DNA of 64,000 nt from Pelagibacterium nitratireducens (lineage in GTDB: Bacteria > Pseudomonadota > Alphaproteobacteria > Rhizobiales > Devosiaceae): assembly GCF_037044555.1 (NCBI RefSeq), contig NZ_CP146275.1, positions 3,452,501 through 3,516,500 on the forward strand, in the 5' to 3' direction. Numbering within the stretch: the first letter of the stretch is position 1; each line of letters begins with the position of its first letter. The notes under the pieces were generated by a model. The model was not told the origin of the DNA. It ran no database searches and saw only the letters and a program-made list of their open reading frames with translations. Shown here in pieces: positions 33,264-42,481 of this stretch. Position numbers and translations under genes: made by a program.

Positions 33264-34400
33264 ATGTTTGAAGCGATACGTGGGACGCTTTTGGTATCAG
33301 GGTTGGTATTTCCCGGAATTGCCGCCTATACGGCAGTGTATCTGACTCTGGCAACGATGCTGGCCATGGCGCCTTGCGTCCGAAGCGGCCACCTACAATC
33401 TCCCGTCGCGCTGGCCGTATTCGCGGCATTCGGCGGGCTCGTGCTTTCCATCCTGCTCAATGGCGCCAGTGCGGGGAACTGGACGACCCTTGCGATGGCG
33501 CTTCCTTTTATCGCCGTGCCCATGACGGGTGCAGGGCTTGCAAGCGTCACACCGCGCCAGTTCGCGACGTTCTGTCTTTTGGGTGCATCGGCCGCGTTGG
33601 CCGTTGGCCTCATAGACATCTTCGCATTGGACCTTAGCCGGGCCGGGGGAGAAAACAACCCAATCCATTATGCTAGCCTGGCTGGCATGCTGGGCATGGT
33701 GAGCCTTATTGGCGCGGTGGGGCAAACCGACCGGCTGCGCTACGTCTTTCTTCTCGGGCCGGTCGCTGCTTTTGCCACGGCGCTGCTTTCGGGCTCACGC
33801 GGGCCGTTGCTGGCAGATGGGGTTATGTTTGTCATTGCGTTCGGCGTTTTCTGGCGGGACCGGCGTTTTATTCTGGCGCTCTTGATCTTTCCCTTGGTCG
33901 GGCTCGCCGCAATCGTGCTTTCGGGCGCGGGGCAACGGGCACTGCTTTTGTTCAGCGGCATTCTGTCTGAAAGGACCATGCAATCGGACGGCAACAGGCT
34001 GATGATGTATCAGGCGGCCGGCCATATGTTCACGACCTCGCCATTTTGGGGGCATGGGTTCGAAAATTTCATGGAGATCGCTGGCGCGCTTTATCCCCCC
34101 ATCGCACGCTATGATAATCTGCATTCCGATATTTCCAACCTCGTAGCAGTTGGGGGCATGCTGGGCGGTATCGCCTATATCGGCCTAGTCGGTGCGCCAC
34201 TTTTTGCGCTGATCAACCCGTTGGCGCGGCAGAACCGACCGCTGATTGCGCTGGCATTGATGGTTTCCGTGGGCAACGGCGTTCTGGGGCTGACCAATGC
34301 AATTATCGGATTGTTGCCGCAAATGACGCTGATGGTGCTGATGACCGGATACGTGCTCGCGCTCGAGCGCCGTGCGATCACCGTTTCCGACAAGCGCTGA
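33264..34400 (+). CDS. O-antigen ligase-like membrane protein
   Basis: The 378-residue protein has about ten to eleven predicted membrane helices and a large loop with SGSRGPLLADG, then SERTMQSDGNRLMMYQAAGHMFTTSPFWGHGFENFMEIAGALYPP, which is the usual WzyC/WaaL loop pattern (R and H residues plus GHGF). It should join a polysaccharide chain to lipid A-core, or polymerise one. It starts 8 bases after the glycosyltransferase stop, so the two are probably one unit. No other polysaccharide genes lie nearby. Confidence 0.8.
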   Translation: MFEAIRGTLLVSGLVFPGIAAYTAVYLTLATMLAMAPCVRSGHLQSPVALAVFAAFGGLVLSILLNGASAGNWTTLAMALPFIAVPMTGAGLASVTPRQFATFCLLGASAALAVGLIDIFALDLSRAGGENNPIHYASLAGMLGMVSLIGAVGQTDRLRYVFLLGPVAAFATALLSGSRGPLLADGVMFVIAFGVFWRDRRFILALLIFPLVGLAAIVLSGAGQRALLLFSGILSERTMQSDGNRLMMYQAAGHMFTTSPFWGHGFENFMEIAGALYPPIARYDNLHSDISNLVAVGGMLGGIAYIGLVGAPLFALINPLARQNRPLIALALMVSVGNGVLGLTNAIIGLLPQMTLMVLMTGYVLALERRAITVSDKR

Positions 34401-34418
34401 AAGACCTAGGAACACTCG

Positions 34419-35423
34419 GTGAGCCATCCCATCAAAATCCTCGCGATCTATAAATTCGTCGATCAGCCGGACTTTGAATCCCTCAAGGCACCGCTGGCGG
34501 AGTTTTGTTGTGGGCGGGGGATCAGGGGGACGTTGCTTGTGGCGCCCGAGGGGATCAATGGGACCGTGGCAGGGACGCCCGGGGCGATCGATGAGCTGGT
34601 GGGGTGGCTGAGTGACGGCAATGTTTTCGGAGGGCGGTTTCGGGGGGCCGAGATCAAATATTCATTCGCCGACAGCCAGCCCTTCTATCGCATGAAGGTG
34701 CGGCTGAAGCCGGAGATCGTGACGCTTCGGGCCCCCGAGGCCAATCCGGGGCGGCAGGTGGGGACCTATGTCGATCCTGAGGACTGGAACGATCTGATCG
34801 ACCAGGACGATGTGGTGGTCATCGACACGCGCAATGATTACGAAGTGGCGCTGGGGACATTCCGGAAGGCGCAAGACCCGCATACATCGAGTTTTACCGA
34901 GTTCAAGGACTACGTCGCGTCCGAGCTGGACCCGCAAAAGCACAAGAAAGTCGCCATGTTCTGCACCGGAGGCATACGGTGCGAGAAAGCCTCGTCTTAC
35001 ATGCTGGCGCAAGGGTTTGAGGAGGTGTTTCACCTCAAGGGCGGCATCCTCAATTATCTCGAGAAGGTGCCCCAGGACAAAAGCCTTTGGGATGGGGAGT
35101 GCTTCGTTTTCGACGAGCGGGTGTCTGTGCGCCATGGGCTGGAAATCGGCGACGCGCAATTGTGCAGAGCCTGCCGGCAGCCCTTGACTCCGGCCGACCG
35201 GGAGCGCGAAGCGTTCATCGAAGGGGTGCAGTGCCACCATTGCGCCGGTGAGGAGAATGCTTCCAAGCGTGCGGCTGCGGCCGAGCGGCAAAGACAGATC
35301 GAGTTGGCTGCGGCGCGCGGGGAGGCCCATATCGGCGCAGACGTCAGAAAGGCCGCAGAGGAACGGCGGCTGGCCAACACGGCGCGGCGCGAGGCGGATC
35401 GGGCCCGAAACCGAAAGGGATAG
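34419..35423 (+). CDS. trhO: tRNA uridine(34) hydroxylase TrhO, rhodanese family
   Basis: The 334-residue protein matches TrhO (YceA), which makes 5-hydroxyuridine at tRNA position 34 with oxygen. It has an N-terminal acylphosphatase-like domain (LLVAPEGINGTVAGTPGAIDEL) and a rhodanese domain with the key Cys182 in VAMFCTGGIRCEKASSYML, then CxxC pairs (CRACRQP and CHHC) in the C-terminal part. The start is GTG 34419 (MSHPIKIL). A Lys/Arg-rich tail (about 280-334) is longer than in E. coli. A VOC-family gene follows after two bases. Confidence 0.93.
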   Translation: MSHPIKILAIYKFVDQPDFESLKAPLAEFCCGRGIRGTLLVAPEGINGTVAGTPGAIDELVGWLSDGNVFGGRFRGAEIKYSFADSQPFYRMKVRLKPEIVTLRAPEANPGRQVGTYVDPEDWNDLIDQDDVVVIDTRNDYEVALGTFRKAQDPHTSSFTEFKDYVASELDPQKHKKVAMFCTGGIRCEKASSYMLAQGFEEVFHLKGGILNYLEKVPQDKSLWDGECFVFDERVSVRHGLEIGDAQLCRACRQPLTPADREREAFIEGVQCHHCAGEENASKRAAAAERQRQIELAAARGEAHIGADVRKAAEERRLANTARREADRARNRKG

Positions 35424-35425
35424 AG

Positions 35426-35776
35426 ATGGCGGTCAAACGGATCGTTGCCAATATCGAAGGCTCGCCTGAAAAGGCCGCGCGGTTCTATGGCGAGCTGCTC
35501 GGGCTGGACATTGTGATGGACATGGGCTGGATCCGCACCTATGGCGCCGATGGGCAGATGTCGGTTCAGATGAGCATCATGTCGGAGGGCGGGTCGGGCA
35601 CGCCGGTGCCCGACATATCCATCGAAGTCGACGATGTCGATGCGGTGCTGGAAAAAGCACGGGCCATGGGCATTGGCATCGAATACGGCCCGGCGGATGA
35701 GCCCTGGGGCGTGCGGCGCTTTTACGTGCGCGATCCGTTCGGCAAGCTCATCAACATTCTTTCACACGTTCAGTAG
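35426..35776 (+). CDS. VOC (glyoxalase/bleomycin-resistance fold) family protein
   Basis: The 116-residue protein has the VOC fold: a first beta-alpha-beta unit AVKRIVANIEGSPEKAARFYGELLGLDIVMDMGW and a second ending FYVRDPFGKLINILSH. The conserved glutamate (YGPADEPWGVRRFYVRDP) is in place, but a full set of glyoxalase metal ligands is not obvious. Such small proteins are often of unknown enzymatic role. AGGGATAGAG lies just before the ATG. Its stop overlaps the end of the convergent acetyltransferase gene by 7 bases. Confidence 0.88.
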   Translation: MAVKRIVANIEGSPEKAARFYGELLGLDIVMDMGWIRTYGADGQMSVQMSIMSEGGSGTPVPDISIEVDDVDAVLEKARAMGIGIEYGPADEPWGVRRFYVRDPFGKLINILSHVQ

Positions 35777-36288
35777 CCACGCGGCGGGGCGGGGTCGTCG
35801 TTGAGGATCAGGTACATATTGACCTGATCGAGCCAGCGGCCGTGTTTGAAGCCCGATTGGGGCAGAACGCCGAGCATCTCAAAACCGTGCCGGACGTGAA
35901 AACGGATCGAGCTTTCGTTTTTTGAATCGATCACGCCGACCATGAGGTGAAAGCCCTTGGCTTTGGCGTCATCGATCAGCGCTGCCATCAATGCCGAGCC
36001 TACGCCCCTGCCCTGCGCCTCGTCGCGCAGATAGATCGAGTGTTCGACGGTCTTTCTGTAGCCCGAACGCGAACGATAGGTGCCGTAGCTGCCGTGACCG
36101 AGAACATGACCGTCCTCTTCGGCGACAAGAACGGTAAAGCCATTGGCGTTGCGTTCATCGAGCCACGCCTTGCGATCGGCCAGGGTTTCCTCGGCCTCGC
36201 TCCAGATGGCATCGAGCCTGCGGATGGCGTCATTGTGGATATCGAGGATCTGGGGCAGATCGCTGTCGGTGGCGGGGCGAATATTCAT
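35770..36288 (-). CDS. GNAT acetyltransferase, phosphinothricin-acetyltransferase-like
   Basis: The 172-residue protein is a GNAT enzyme of the Pat/YncA group: MNIRPATDSDLPQILDIHNDAI, VEHSIYLRDEAQGRGVGSALM (acetyl-CoA site, R/QxxGxG/A pattern QGRGVG), then HLMVGVIDSKNESSIRFHVRHGFE and GFKHGRWLDQVNMYL. Members acetylate small amines or modified amino acids such as methionine sulfoximine. It is divergent from a LysR gene 88 bases away, which may regulate it. Confidence 0.9.
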   Translation of the reverse strand: MNIRPATDSDLPQILDIHNDAIRRLDAIWSEAEETLADRKAWLDERNANGFTVLVAEEDGHVLGHGSYGTYRSRSGYRKTVEHSIYLRDEAQGRGVGSALMAALIDDAKAKGFHLMVGVIDSKNESSIRFHVRHGFEMLGVLPQSGFKHGRWLDQVNMYLILNDDPAPPRGY

Positions 36289-36375
36289 TGCAAGGATTGC
36301 ACCTGTTCAAATCGGAATGACTGATGATAAAGTGATATGTTACAGAAGTATCAATTCGATCAATAGAAATTCCTT

Positions 36376-37290
36376 ATGGATATCGATCAACTCCGCACCT
36401 TCGACCGGATCGCGCGCGACCTGAGCTTCACCAAGGCCGCAGCCCGGCTCAATGTCACGCAGGCCACGGTTTCGATGCGCGTGCGGGTGCTCGAAGATTT
36501 CCTCGGTGTGCAGCTTTTTACACGCGGGCGCAAGGTGGCACTCACCGATCAGGGCATGACCTTTCTGCCCTATGCGCGGCGCATTCTCAGTGCCGTGGAG
36601 GAGGGTCGCGAGGCTTTGCGGCGCGTCGAGCGCGGGCGGATCACCGTGGCCTCGCTGCGCTCGATGGTGACGCCGCTGATTTCGGAAAGCCTGTTGCGTT
36701 TTCAGGAACGGCACCGGGAGGTCGATGTCATCGTGCGCGAGGGACACCACAACCACGTCACCGCCATGCTGCATGACCGGGTGGCGGAGTTGGGGATCAT
36801 CGCCTGGCCCAATCTCGACCCGCTGGTGCCCGAGATCTACCCGATCGTGGTGATGCGCGAGCCGGTGCCATTGGTGCTGGCACCGCATCTGGCGGCGCAG
36901 CTCGAGCCCAATCCGAGCCTGACCGATGTGCTGGAGCTGGTGCCAAGGGTGATTTCGCTGCGCTGGTGGCAGGTGGACCCCGAGGGCGCCACGGCGTTGG
37001 TGCGGCGAGCCCAGACGAGCGTGGAGATTCCCACCGGTCCGGCGCGGCGGCTGGCGCTTGCCGGAGAGGGGCTGGGATTTTTTGTGCGCTCGACGGTCCG
37101 CCAGGAAATCGAGCGGGGCGAACTGGTCGAGATCAGGCCGCGCGATTTCAATCCGCTGCATCGCGACATTGCCATCGTGGCGCTGTCGAAATCGGCTTTC
37201 GAGCGCGAGATGGTGCGCGATTTTGCGCGCGAGGTGGCAAAGGAAGCCGCAATGCTGGGAACAATCCTCGAGGATCGGCTTGGCGATTAA
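36376..37290 (+). CDS. LysR-family transcriptional regulator
   Basis: The 304-residue protein has the LysR HTH (MDIDQLRTFDRIARDLSFTKAAARLNVTQATVSMRVRVLEDFLG) and a C-terminal effector domain. It is divergent from the acetyltransferase gene; the short AT-rich gap (36289-36375) contains ATCAATTCGATCAAT and should hold its operator. Its stop overlaps the end of the convergent hydrolase gene by 4 bases. No effector can be named from sequence. Confidence 0.92.
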   Translation: MDIDQLRTFDRIARDLSFTKAAARLNVTQATVSMRVRVLEDFLGVQLFTRGRKVALTDQGMTFLPYARRILSAVEEGREALRRVERGRITVASLRSMVTPLISESLLRFQERHREVDVIVREGHHNHVTAMLHDRVAELGIIAWPNLDPLVPEIYPIVVMREPVPLVLAPHLAAQLEPNPSLTDVLELVPRVISLRWWQVDPEGATALVRRAQTSVEIPTGPARRLALAGEGLGFFVRSTVRQEIERGELVEIRPRDFNPLHRDIAIVALSKSAFEREMVRDFAREVAKEAAMLGTILEDRLGD

Positions 37291-38051
37291 AGCAACCGCT
37301 CGATGGTCTGACGCAGCAGATCGAGATCGCTGTCGCGCGAGAGGCGATGATCGCCATCGGGGATGAGGGTGAAGGTGACCGGATCGGAGACGAGGTGGCT
37401 GACCAGCTTGAGCGCATGGGCAGGAGGCACGTCGGTGTCGTTGCCGCCCTGCAGGATGGCCACGGGGCAATGGGTGCGGATGGGCGCGCCGAACAGGAGA
37501 TGGTTTTCTCCGTCCTCGATCAGCGCGCGGGTGAGGATATAGGGCTCGTCCGAATAATCGGAGGGCTGTTCCACCCTGCCCTTTTCCCAAAGATCGAGCA
37601 GTTCGGCATCGGTGAAGGTCTCGCGCATAAGATCGCGCGTCATGTCGGCGGCCGGGGCGATCAGCACCATGGCCAGCACCCGTTCATCGCCCCGCTGGCG
37701 CAGGGCGCGATTGACGAGCAGTGCCAGCCAGCCGCCCATCGACGAGCCGACGACGATCTGGGGGCCCTCGGTGGTCTCGAACACGGCAAGGGCCTCTTCG
37801 AGCCAGCGCGAAATGGTGCCGTCAAGAAAATCACCGCCCGATTGCCCGTGGCCGGAATAATCGAACCGGGTGACGGCGAGGCCCCTTTGCACGCCGAGAG
37901 CATCGAGCGCCTGGGCCTTGGAGCCCATCATGTCGGAGCGGAACCCGCCCAGCCAGAACAGGCCGGGTGCATTGCCGGGGCGGCGCAGGGTGGCGATGTC
38001 TCGCGCCGAGTCGCTCTGTCCCACGGTGAGGGTCGCGGTTTTCTCGATCAT
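37287..38051 (-). CDS. alpha/beta hydrolase
   Basis: The 254-residue protein is an alpha/beta hydrolase. The nucleophile elbow is GSSMGG (in IVVGSSMGGWLALL), the acid is likely the Asp in LQGGNDTDVPPAHAL and the His is in LIPDGDHRLSRDSD. It begins with the N-terminal strand motif and FDYSGHGQSGG, common in serine esterases/lipases and lactone hydrolases. The start is ATG 38051 (MIEKTATL); an in-frame ATG at 38075 gives an eight-residue longer form. The substrate is unknown. Confidence 0.88.
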   Translation of the reverse strand: MIEKTATLTVGQSDSARDIATLRRPGNAPGLFWLGGFRSDMMGSKAQALDALGVQRGLAVTRFDYSGHGQSGGDFLDGTISRWLEEALAVFETTEGPQIVVGSSMGGWLALLVNRALRQRGDERVLAMVLIAPAADMTRDLMRETFTDAELLDLWEKGRVEQPSDYSDEPYILTRALIEDGENHLLFGAPIRTHCPVAILQGGNDTDVPPAHALKLVSHLVSDPVTFTLIPDGDHRLSRDSDLDLLRQTIERLL

Positions 38052-38272
38052 TGCATTTTCCGGCTTTGGCACCATATCGGGGGTGTAACCGCTGGGCCAT
38101 GAGATCACAAGGCGCTCCCTGCTTGCTTCGCACGCAACCCGGAGAAGCCTGCGGGCGGTCGCTGCCGCTTTGCCTGTTGACTTTATGCCCGTTTGCCAAG
38201 ATTTTAGGCGCGTTGCGCCAGCCATGAGCAGGCGAGCGCAGCTATGGGAAACCACTGAAAGGAAATTCAGCC

Positions 38273-38809
38273 ATTCGTCGTCCGATGAGACCCGTGCAGC
38301 CCCAAAAGGATGGGCCGCGCTCCAACAATGAAATCAACGTCCCCGAAATCCAGCTTATCAACGCAGAAGGCACCAATGTCGGCGTCGTGCGGACAAGCGA
38401 AGCCATTGCCATGGCCATGGAAGCGGGGATGGACTTGGTCGAGATCTCACCCAATTCGGCCCCGCCGGTGTGCAAGATTCTCGATCTGGGCAAGTTCAAA
38501 TACGCCGCCCAGAAAAAGGCCGCCGAGGCCCGCAAGAAGCAGAAGGTGATCGAGGTCAAGGAGATCAAACTCCGGCCCAACATCGATACGCATGACTATG
38601 ACGTCAAAATGCGTGCGCTGGAAAAGTTCATCGGCGAAGGCGACAAGGTGAAGGTGACCATGCGGTTCCGTGGCCGTGAAATGGCCCACCAGAACATCGG
38701 GCTCGAGCTGCTCCACAAGGTCAAGGACCAGTTCGAGGAGATCACCAAGGTCGAATCCAACCCGCGCGCCGAAGGGCGCCAGATGGTCATGGTGCTCGCT
38801 CCGCGCTGA
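38273..38809 (+). CDS. infC: translation initiation factor IF-3, ATT start codon
   Basis: The 178-residue IF-3 has both domains: N-terminal [23 protein letters not shown] and C-terminal [42 protein letters not shown]. The start is ATT at 38273, giving a protein that begins M/I-R-R-P-M-R-P, as IF-3 proteins of rhizobia usually start MRRP. AAAGGAAA lies about 8 bases before it. ATG 38285 would cut those residues and has no site. A non-AUG start lets IF-3 repress its own translation by rejecting such codons. A strong terminator follows (38841). Confidence 0.93.
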   Translation: MRRPMRPVQPQKDGPRSNNEINVPEIQLINAEGTNVGVVRTSEAIAMAMEAGMDLVEISPNSAPPVCKILDLGKFKYAAQKKAAEARKKQKVIEVKEIKLRPNIDTHDYDVKMRALEKFIGEGDKVKVTMRFRGREMAHQNIGLELLHKVKDQFEEITKVESNPRAEGRQMVMVLAPR

Positions 38810-38840
38810 GCCCATCGCCCGATCTGCCGTACACACATGC

Positions 38841-38872
38841 AAAGGTGGCCGAAAGGCCGCCTTTTGTTTTTG
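38841..38872 (+). terminator. Rho-independent terminator after infC
   Basis: AAAGGTGGCC (38841-38850), a GAAA loop and GGCCGCCTTT (38855-38864) form a stem with one G-U pair, followed by TGTTTTTG. It lies 31 bases after the infC stop. Confidence 0.88.
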
Positions 38873-39077
38873 TGACCCGCCGCAAAATGGCACGCGGGCG
38901 TGTATGCACGTTCGCCAATTTTGCCTTGGCGCGCCTGGGGCGGCCTAAAATTTGAGCATATGGCGCATTTAGCTTCTGAAAACGCCAGTTTCGAGCCAAA
39001 ATTGAGCCTTCGTTAACCGCATCCCTTCTTACTGCCCTTACGCATTTATCCCAGAAGGGAAAAAGGGGGCCGGTATC

Positions 39078-41411
39078 ATGCTGTCCAGACTGAGCGTGGC
39101 GCAGCGCATCTACGCATCATTTGGCGCCATGATCGCGCTTTTGGCGGCGATCGTGGTGTTTGCCTATTTCGGGGTCAGCGCGGTGTCGCAAACCTTCACC
39201 GATTATCGGGTGGCCGCGCGGCAGACGCTGGCCATTTCGGGCTTTGTCGAGCAGCTTTCGGCCGCCCGGCTGGCCGATCTCGACTACCGGCTGGAAACCT
39301 CGGCGGAAAAGGCGCAGGCGCTGGCCGACCGAATCACGAATCTGCAGTCCAACGACCCCGAAGTGATGGCGGTGTTTGACGGCGATGCGGAAACCGAAGC
39401 GGCGATTGCCGAATTTGCCGGTTCCGCGCAGGCCTATCAGGCGGCCTTTGTCGAAATGACCGAACTTCAATCCCAGATCGATGCCGATGTTGTCCAATTG
39501 CGCGCCGTGGGCGACCAGTTGCGTGCCGATGCGACGGCGGCCTTGCGGGCGGTGAGCGGAAATTTCAATGCCACCGGCTCGGCCGGGTTTGGCGTGCAAT
39601 CGACGATCCTCACCCAATTCGAGGTCGAACAGTTCCTTTTGACCGCCGATCCGGCGCGGCTGGAAGCGGCGGCTGAACACGGAGCCTTTGCCAAGGAGAA
39701 TTTGCAAAAGCTGCATGATGCGGTGATTTCCAACTCCCAGAAGGCGACGGCCAATCGCATGATGGAGGGGCTCGATACCTATATGGCCCAGGCGGGCAGC
39801 CTGGCCGAGGCGATCTATGCCCGCAACGCGGTGATGAGCGGGCAGCTCGACGTGCTTGGGCCGCAGATGGAGGAAGCGTTCGGGGCCATGCTGGCCTCAG
39901 TGCAGGCGCGCCAGGACGCGCTCGGACCCTCGGGCGCGGCCATGGCGGCCACGACGCTCAATGTGGTCCTGTTTGCGGGAATAGCGGCATTGGTCGTCGG
40001 CATCGTATTGGCGGTGATGATCGGCAGGGGATTGTCGGGCACCATCAAGCAGATTGCCGGGCGTATGCGCCAGCTGGCCGATGGCGATCTCGACCTCGAG
40101 CTCGATCAGCGCCAGCGCCACGAAGTGGGCCAGATGGTCGAAGCGCTGACGGTGTTTCGCGACAATGGGCGTGCCATGCGCGACATGGACAGCGAAAAGG
40201 CCCGGCAGGCGGCAGAGGATGCCGAAGAACATCGCATCCGCGCCGACCTGCAGGCCCGCATCAAGAGCGTGGTTTCGGCCGCCGTGGCCGGCGATTTCTC
40301 CGGCCGGATCGACGTACGCTATGAAGATCCCGAGCTTGAGAGCTTCGCTCAGAGCGTCAACATGGTGATGGAAACCGTCGACCGGGGGCTTTCGGAAACC
40401 GGGCAGGTTCTTTCGGCCATGGCCGACGCCGATCTGTCGCTGCGGGTCAACGGCACTTATGAGGGCGCCTTTGGCCAGCTCAAGGACGACACCAACGCCA
40501 TGGCCGAAACGTTTGCCGAAATCGTGGGGCGGCTCAAGGACACCTCGCGGGCGCTCAAGATCGCGACGGGCGAAATCCTTTCAGGCGCCAACGACCTTTC
40601 CGAACGCACGACCCGGCAGGCGGCAACCATCGAGGAGACGTCAGCCTCGATGGAGCAACTGGCGGCGGCGGTGACCGGAAATGCGCAAAAGGCCCAGGAT
40701 GCACTCGACAAGACGCGGGCGGCATCGGACCTGGCCCAAAAGGGCGGCGCGGTGATGGGCGAAGCCAATCAGGCCATGGAGCGGATCACCACGTCCTCGG
40801 CCAAGGTTTCCGATATCATCAAGATGATCGACGATATCGCCTTCCAGACCAACCTTCTGGCGCTCAACGCTTCTGTGGAAGCGGCGCGGGCCGGCGAAGC
40901 GGGCAAGGGGTTTGCCGTGGTGGCTGTCGAGGTGCGCCGGCTGGCACAATCTGCGGCCCAGGCCTCATCGGAGGTCAAGGTGCTGATCGAAGAGAGCGCC
41001 AACGAAGTGGGCGGCGGCTCGCGACTTGTCGCGCAGGCTACCGAAACGCTGCGCGACATTCGCGCGGCGGTGATCGAAAACGCCGAGATCATGGGCGGCA
41101 TTTCCAATGCAAGCCGCGAACAGGCGGCCGCGATCTCGGAAGTGTCCTCTTCCGTGCGGCTGCTCGACGAGATGACCCAGCATAACGCCGCACTGGTGGA
41201 AGAAACCAACGCAACGATCGAGCAGACCGAGGCGCAGGTGACCACACTTGATGGGATCGTGGCGCGTTTTACGCTCGATGGAAACGCCGTCGTTGAGGAT
41301 CAGGCGATGTGGGATCTCGACCAGGAAGCCGAAGCGCCCGCGTCGCTGCCTCAGCCCCGCCGCGTGCCCCAGGGGAATGCAGCGGTGGAAGCCGACTGGT
41401 CCGAGTTCTAG
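39078..41411 (+). CDS. methyl-accepting chemotaxis protein with CheR-docking tail
   Basis: The 777-residue transducer has two membrane helices (about 13-35 and 294-316) around a periplasmic sensor domain rich in Ala, then HAMP (about 317-370), a second HAMP-like section (with VVSAAVAGDFSGRI), and the signalling coiled coil with the hairpin tip around 580-625 ([38 protein letters not shown]). The last five residues are DWSEF, the xWxxF pentapeptide that recruits CheR and CheB in E. coli Tar/Tsr. cheR and cheB lie in this window at 60.6 and 59.7 kb. It is a single-gene unit; the ligand is unknown. Confidence 0.94.
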   Translation: MLSRLSVAQRIYASFGAMIALLAAIVVFAYFGVSAVSQTFTDYRVAARQTLAISGFVEQLSAARLADLDYRLETSAEKAQALADRITNLQSNDPEVMAVFDGDAETEAAIAEFAGSAQAYQAAFVEMTELQSQIDADVVQLRAVGDQLRADATAALRAVSGNFNATGSAGFGVQSTILTQFEVEQFLLTADPARLEAAAEHGAFAKENLQKLHDAVISNSQKATANRMMEGLDTYMAQAGSLAEAIYARNAVMSGQLDVLGPQMEEAFGAMLASVQARQDALGPSGAAMAATTLNVVLFAGIAALVVGIVLAVMIGRGLSGTIKQIAGRMRQLADGDLDLELDQRQRHEVGQMVEALTVFRDNGRAMRDMDSEKARQAAEDAEEHRIRADLQARIKSVVSAAVAGDFSGRIDVRYEDPELESFAQSVNMVMETVDRGLSETGQVLSAMADADLSLRVNGTYEGAFGQLKDDTNAMAETFAEIVGRLKDTSRALKIATGEILSGANDLSERTTRQAATIEETSASMEQLAAAVTGNAQKAQDALDKTRAASDLAQKGGAVMGEANQAMERITTSSAKVSDIIKMIDDIAFQTNLLALNASVEAARAGEAGKGFAVVAVEVRRLAQSAAQASSEVKVLIEESANEVGGGSRLVAQATETLRDIRAAVIENAEIMGGISNASREQAAAISEVSSSVRLLDEMTQHNAALVEETNATIEQTEAQVTTLDGIVARFTLDGNAVVEDQAMWDLDQEAEAPASLPQPRRVPQGNAAVEADWSEF

Positions 41412-41427
41412 AACCTTTTTGTCGCTT

Positions 41428-41488
41428 GTCCGAACCGCAAAACCGTCTCCATCCCCGATCGCGTCGAGGACATGGTTTTGCTGGACAC
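41428..41488. repeat. rhizobial-type intergenic palindromic repeat, copy 3
   Basis: TGTCC (41428-41432) pairs with GGACA (41484-41488); inside, GCAAAACC (41438-41445) pairs perfectly with GGTTTTGC (41475-41482). It follows the MCP stop and precedes a terminator. It has the same arm order as copies at 10118, 28393 and 55377. Confidence 0.65.
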
Positions 41489-41522
41489 GCTCCAAGCCCG
41501 AACGCCAAAGTGAACCCAAATG

Positions 41523-41555
41523 AAAAAGCCCCGCCAAAAGCGGGGCTTTTTTGTT
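41523..41555. terminator. bidirectional Rho-independent terminator
   Basis: AAAAAGCCCCGC (41523-41534), a CAAAA loop and GCGGGGCTTTTT (41540-41551) form a perfect 12-bp stem with T-runs on both strands. It serves the MCP gene and the convergent membrane protein gene at 41572. Confidence 0.9.
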
Positions 41556-41571
41556 TCGATTGACGGTTTGA

Positions 41572-42453
41572 TCAGGCGACGGGCGTACGCCGGCGGGCAA
41601 AGAATGCGGTGACCGTGTGCGTATCGCGATGGTTGCCCCCTGTGACGGCTGCAAACCAGGCGCCGGCGGCACCGATGGCCAGAGAGGCGGCGGTGAGAAA
41701 GGCTCCGAGAATGCCCACCGTCCGAGCCTGATCGGCGGCGGCGACAAGATCGTCCTGCACGCTCTGGGCCTGGGCGATGATCTCATCGACCCGCGCTTCG
41801 GCTTCTGCCTGATCGAGATCGGTGCGTGCGGCGACCAGTTGGGCAAGATAGGCCCGATCGTCCTCGGAGACGGCCTCACCGGTGACGCCATCGATCAGGA
41901 TGCGGCCGACCTCGTCGCGTGTCGCGGCAGCATCGCCTTCGGTGGCTGTTGCCGTGCGCAGCAGGCGGTCGATGCTCGACTGGAACGGACCGGATTCGTC
42001 GTTGATCGCCTGGCCGGCTGCAGCGCCTGCACCCTGCGCGGCACCGTCGACGCTGTTGGCAACGGTGCCGATGCCGCCAAAGGCGAGCGCAGCAGTAAAG
42101 ACGACGGCGGTTGCCCAGACCAAAAGACCATGGAAGCCGTCGCGGATGTCGGATTCGTCTTCGGTCGCGTCATAATTGCGCCTGCGCATGCGACCGGTGA
42201 GATAGCCCCCGACCATCAGCGCGGAGACCTGCACCCAGATGACCCAGATGGCCATGGCGATGGCGATCCAGAACAGGGATACACCTTCACGACCGAACGG
42301 GTTGGTCATGGACAGCCCGATGGCCGAACCGAAGGCAAGAAGGACCAGGGAAATGGCGGCGGCGACGATGCCACCCGCCAGGATGGCCGGCCAATCGACG
42401 TAGGACGATGTTTCCTGCGCGGTTGCCGGCTCTGTGGGAGTTATTGTCGTCAT
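41572..42453 (-). CDS. membrane protein of PhnA-like rhizobial type, unknown function
   Basis: The 293-residue protein has an N-terminal stretch ETSSYVDWPAILAGGIVAAAISLVLLAFGSAIGLSM and five or so helices split by an acidic, alanine-rich cytoplasmic or periplasmic part (about 150-260, TATEGDAAATRDEVGRILID). Rhizobial proteins that start with a YVDWPAI-AGG segment are sometimes called PhnA-like, a label with no known function. The start is ATG 42453; upstream open codons lack a site. It is followed, further from its own start, by two tiny membrane proteins on the same strand (42482 and 42629) that precede it in transcription. Confidence 0.7.
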   Translation of the reverse strand: MTTITPTEPATAQETSSYVDWPAILAGGIVAAAISLVLLAFGSAIGLSMTNPFGREGVSLFWIAIAMAIWVIWVQVSALMVGGYLTGRMRRRNYDATEDESDIRDGFHGLLVWATAVVFTAALAFGGIGTVANSVDGAAQGAGAAAGQAINDESGPFQSSIDRLLRTATATEGDAAATRDEVGRILIDGVTGEAVSEDDRAYLAQLVAARTDLDQAEAEARVDEIIAQAQSVQDDLVAAADQARTVGILGAFLTAASLAIGAAGAWFAAVTGGNHRDTHTVTAFFARRRTPVA

Positions 42454-42481
42454 GGGCTTTTGGTCCTTGGTGGTTTGGGGC

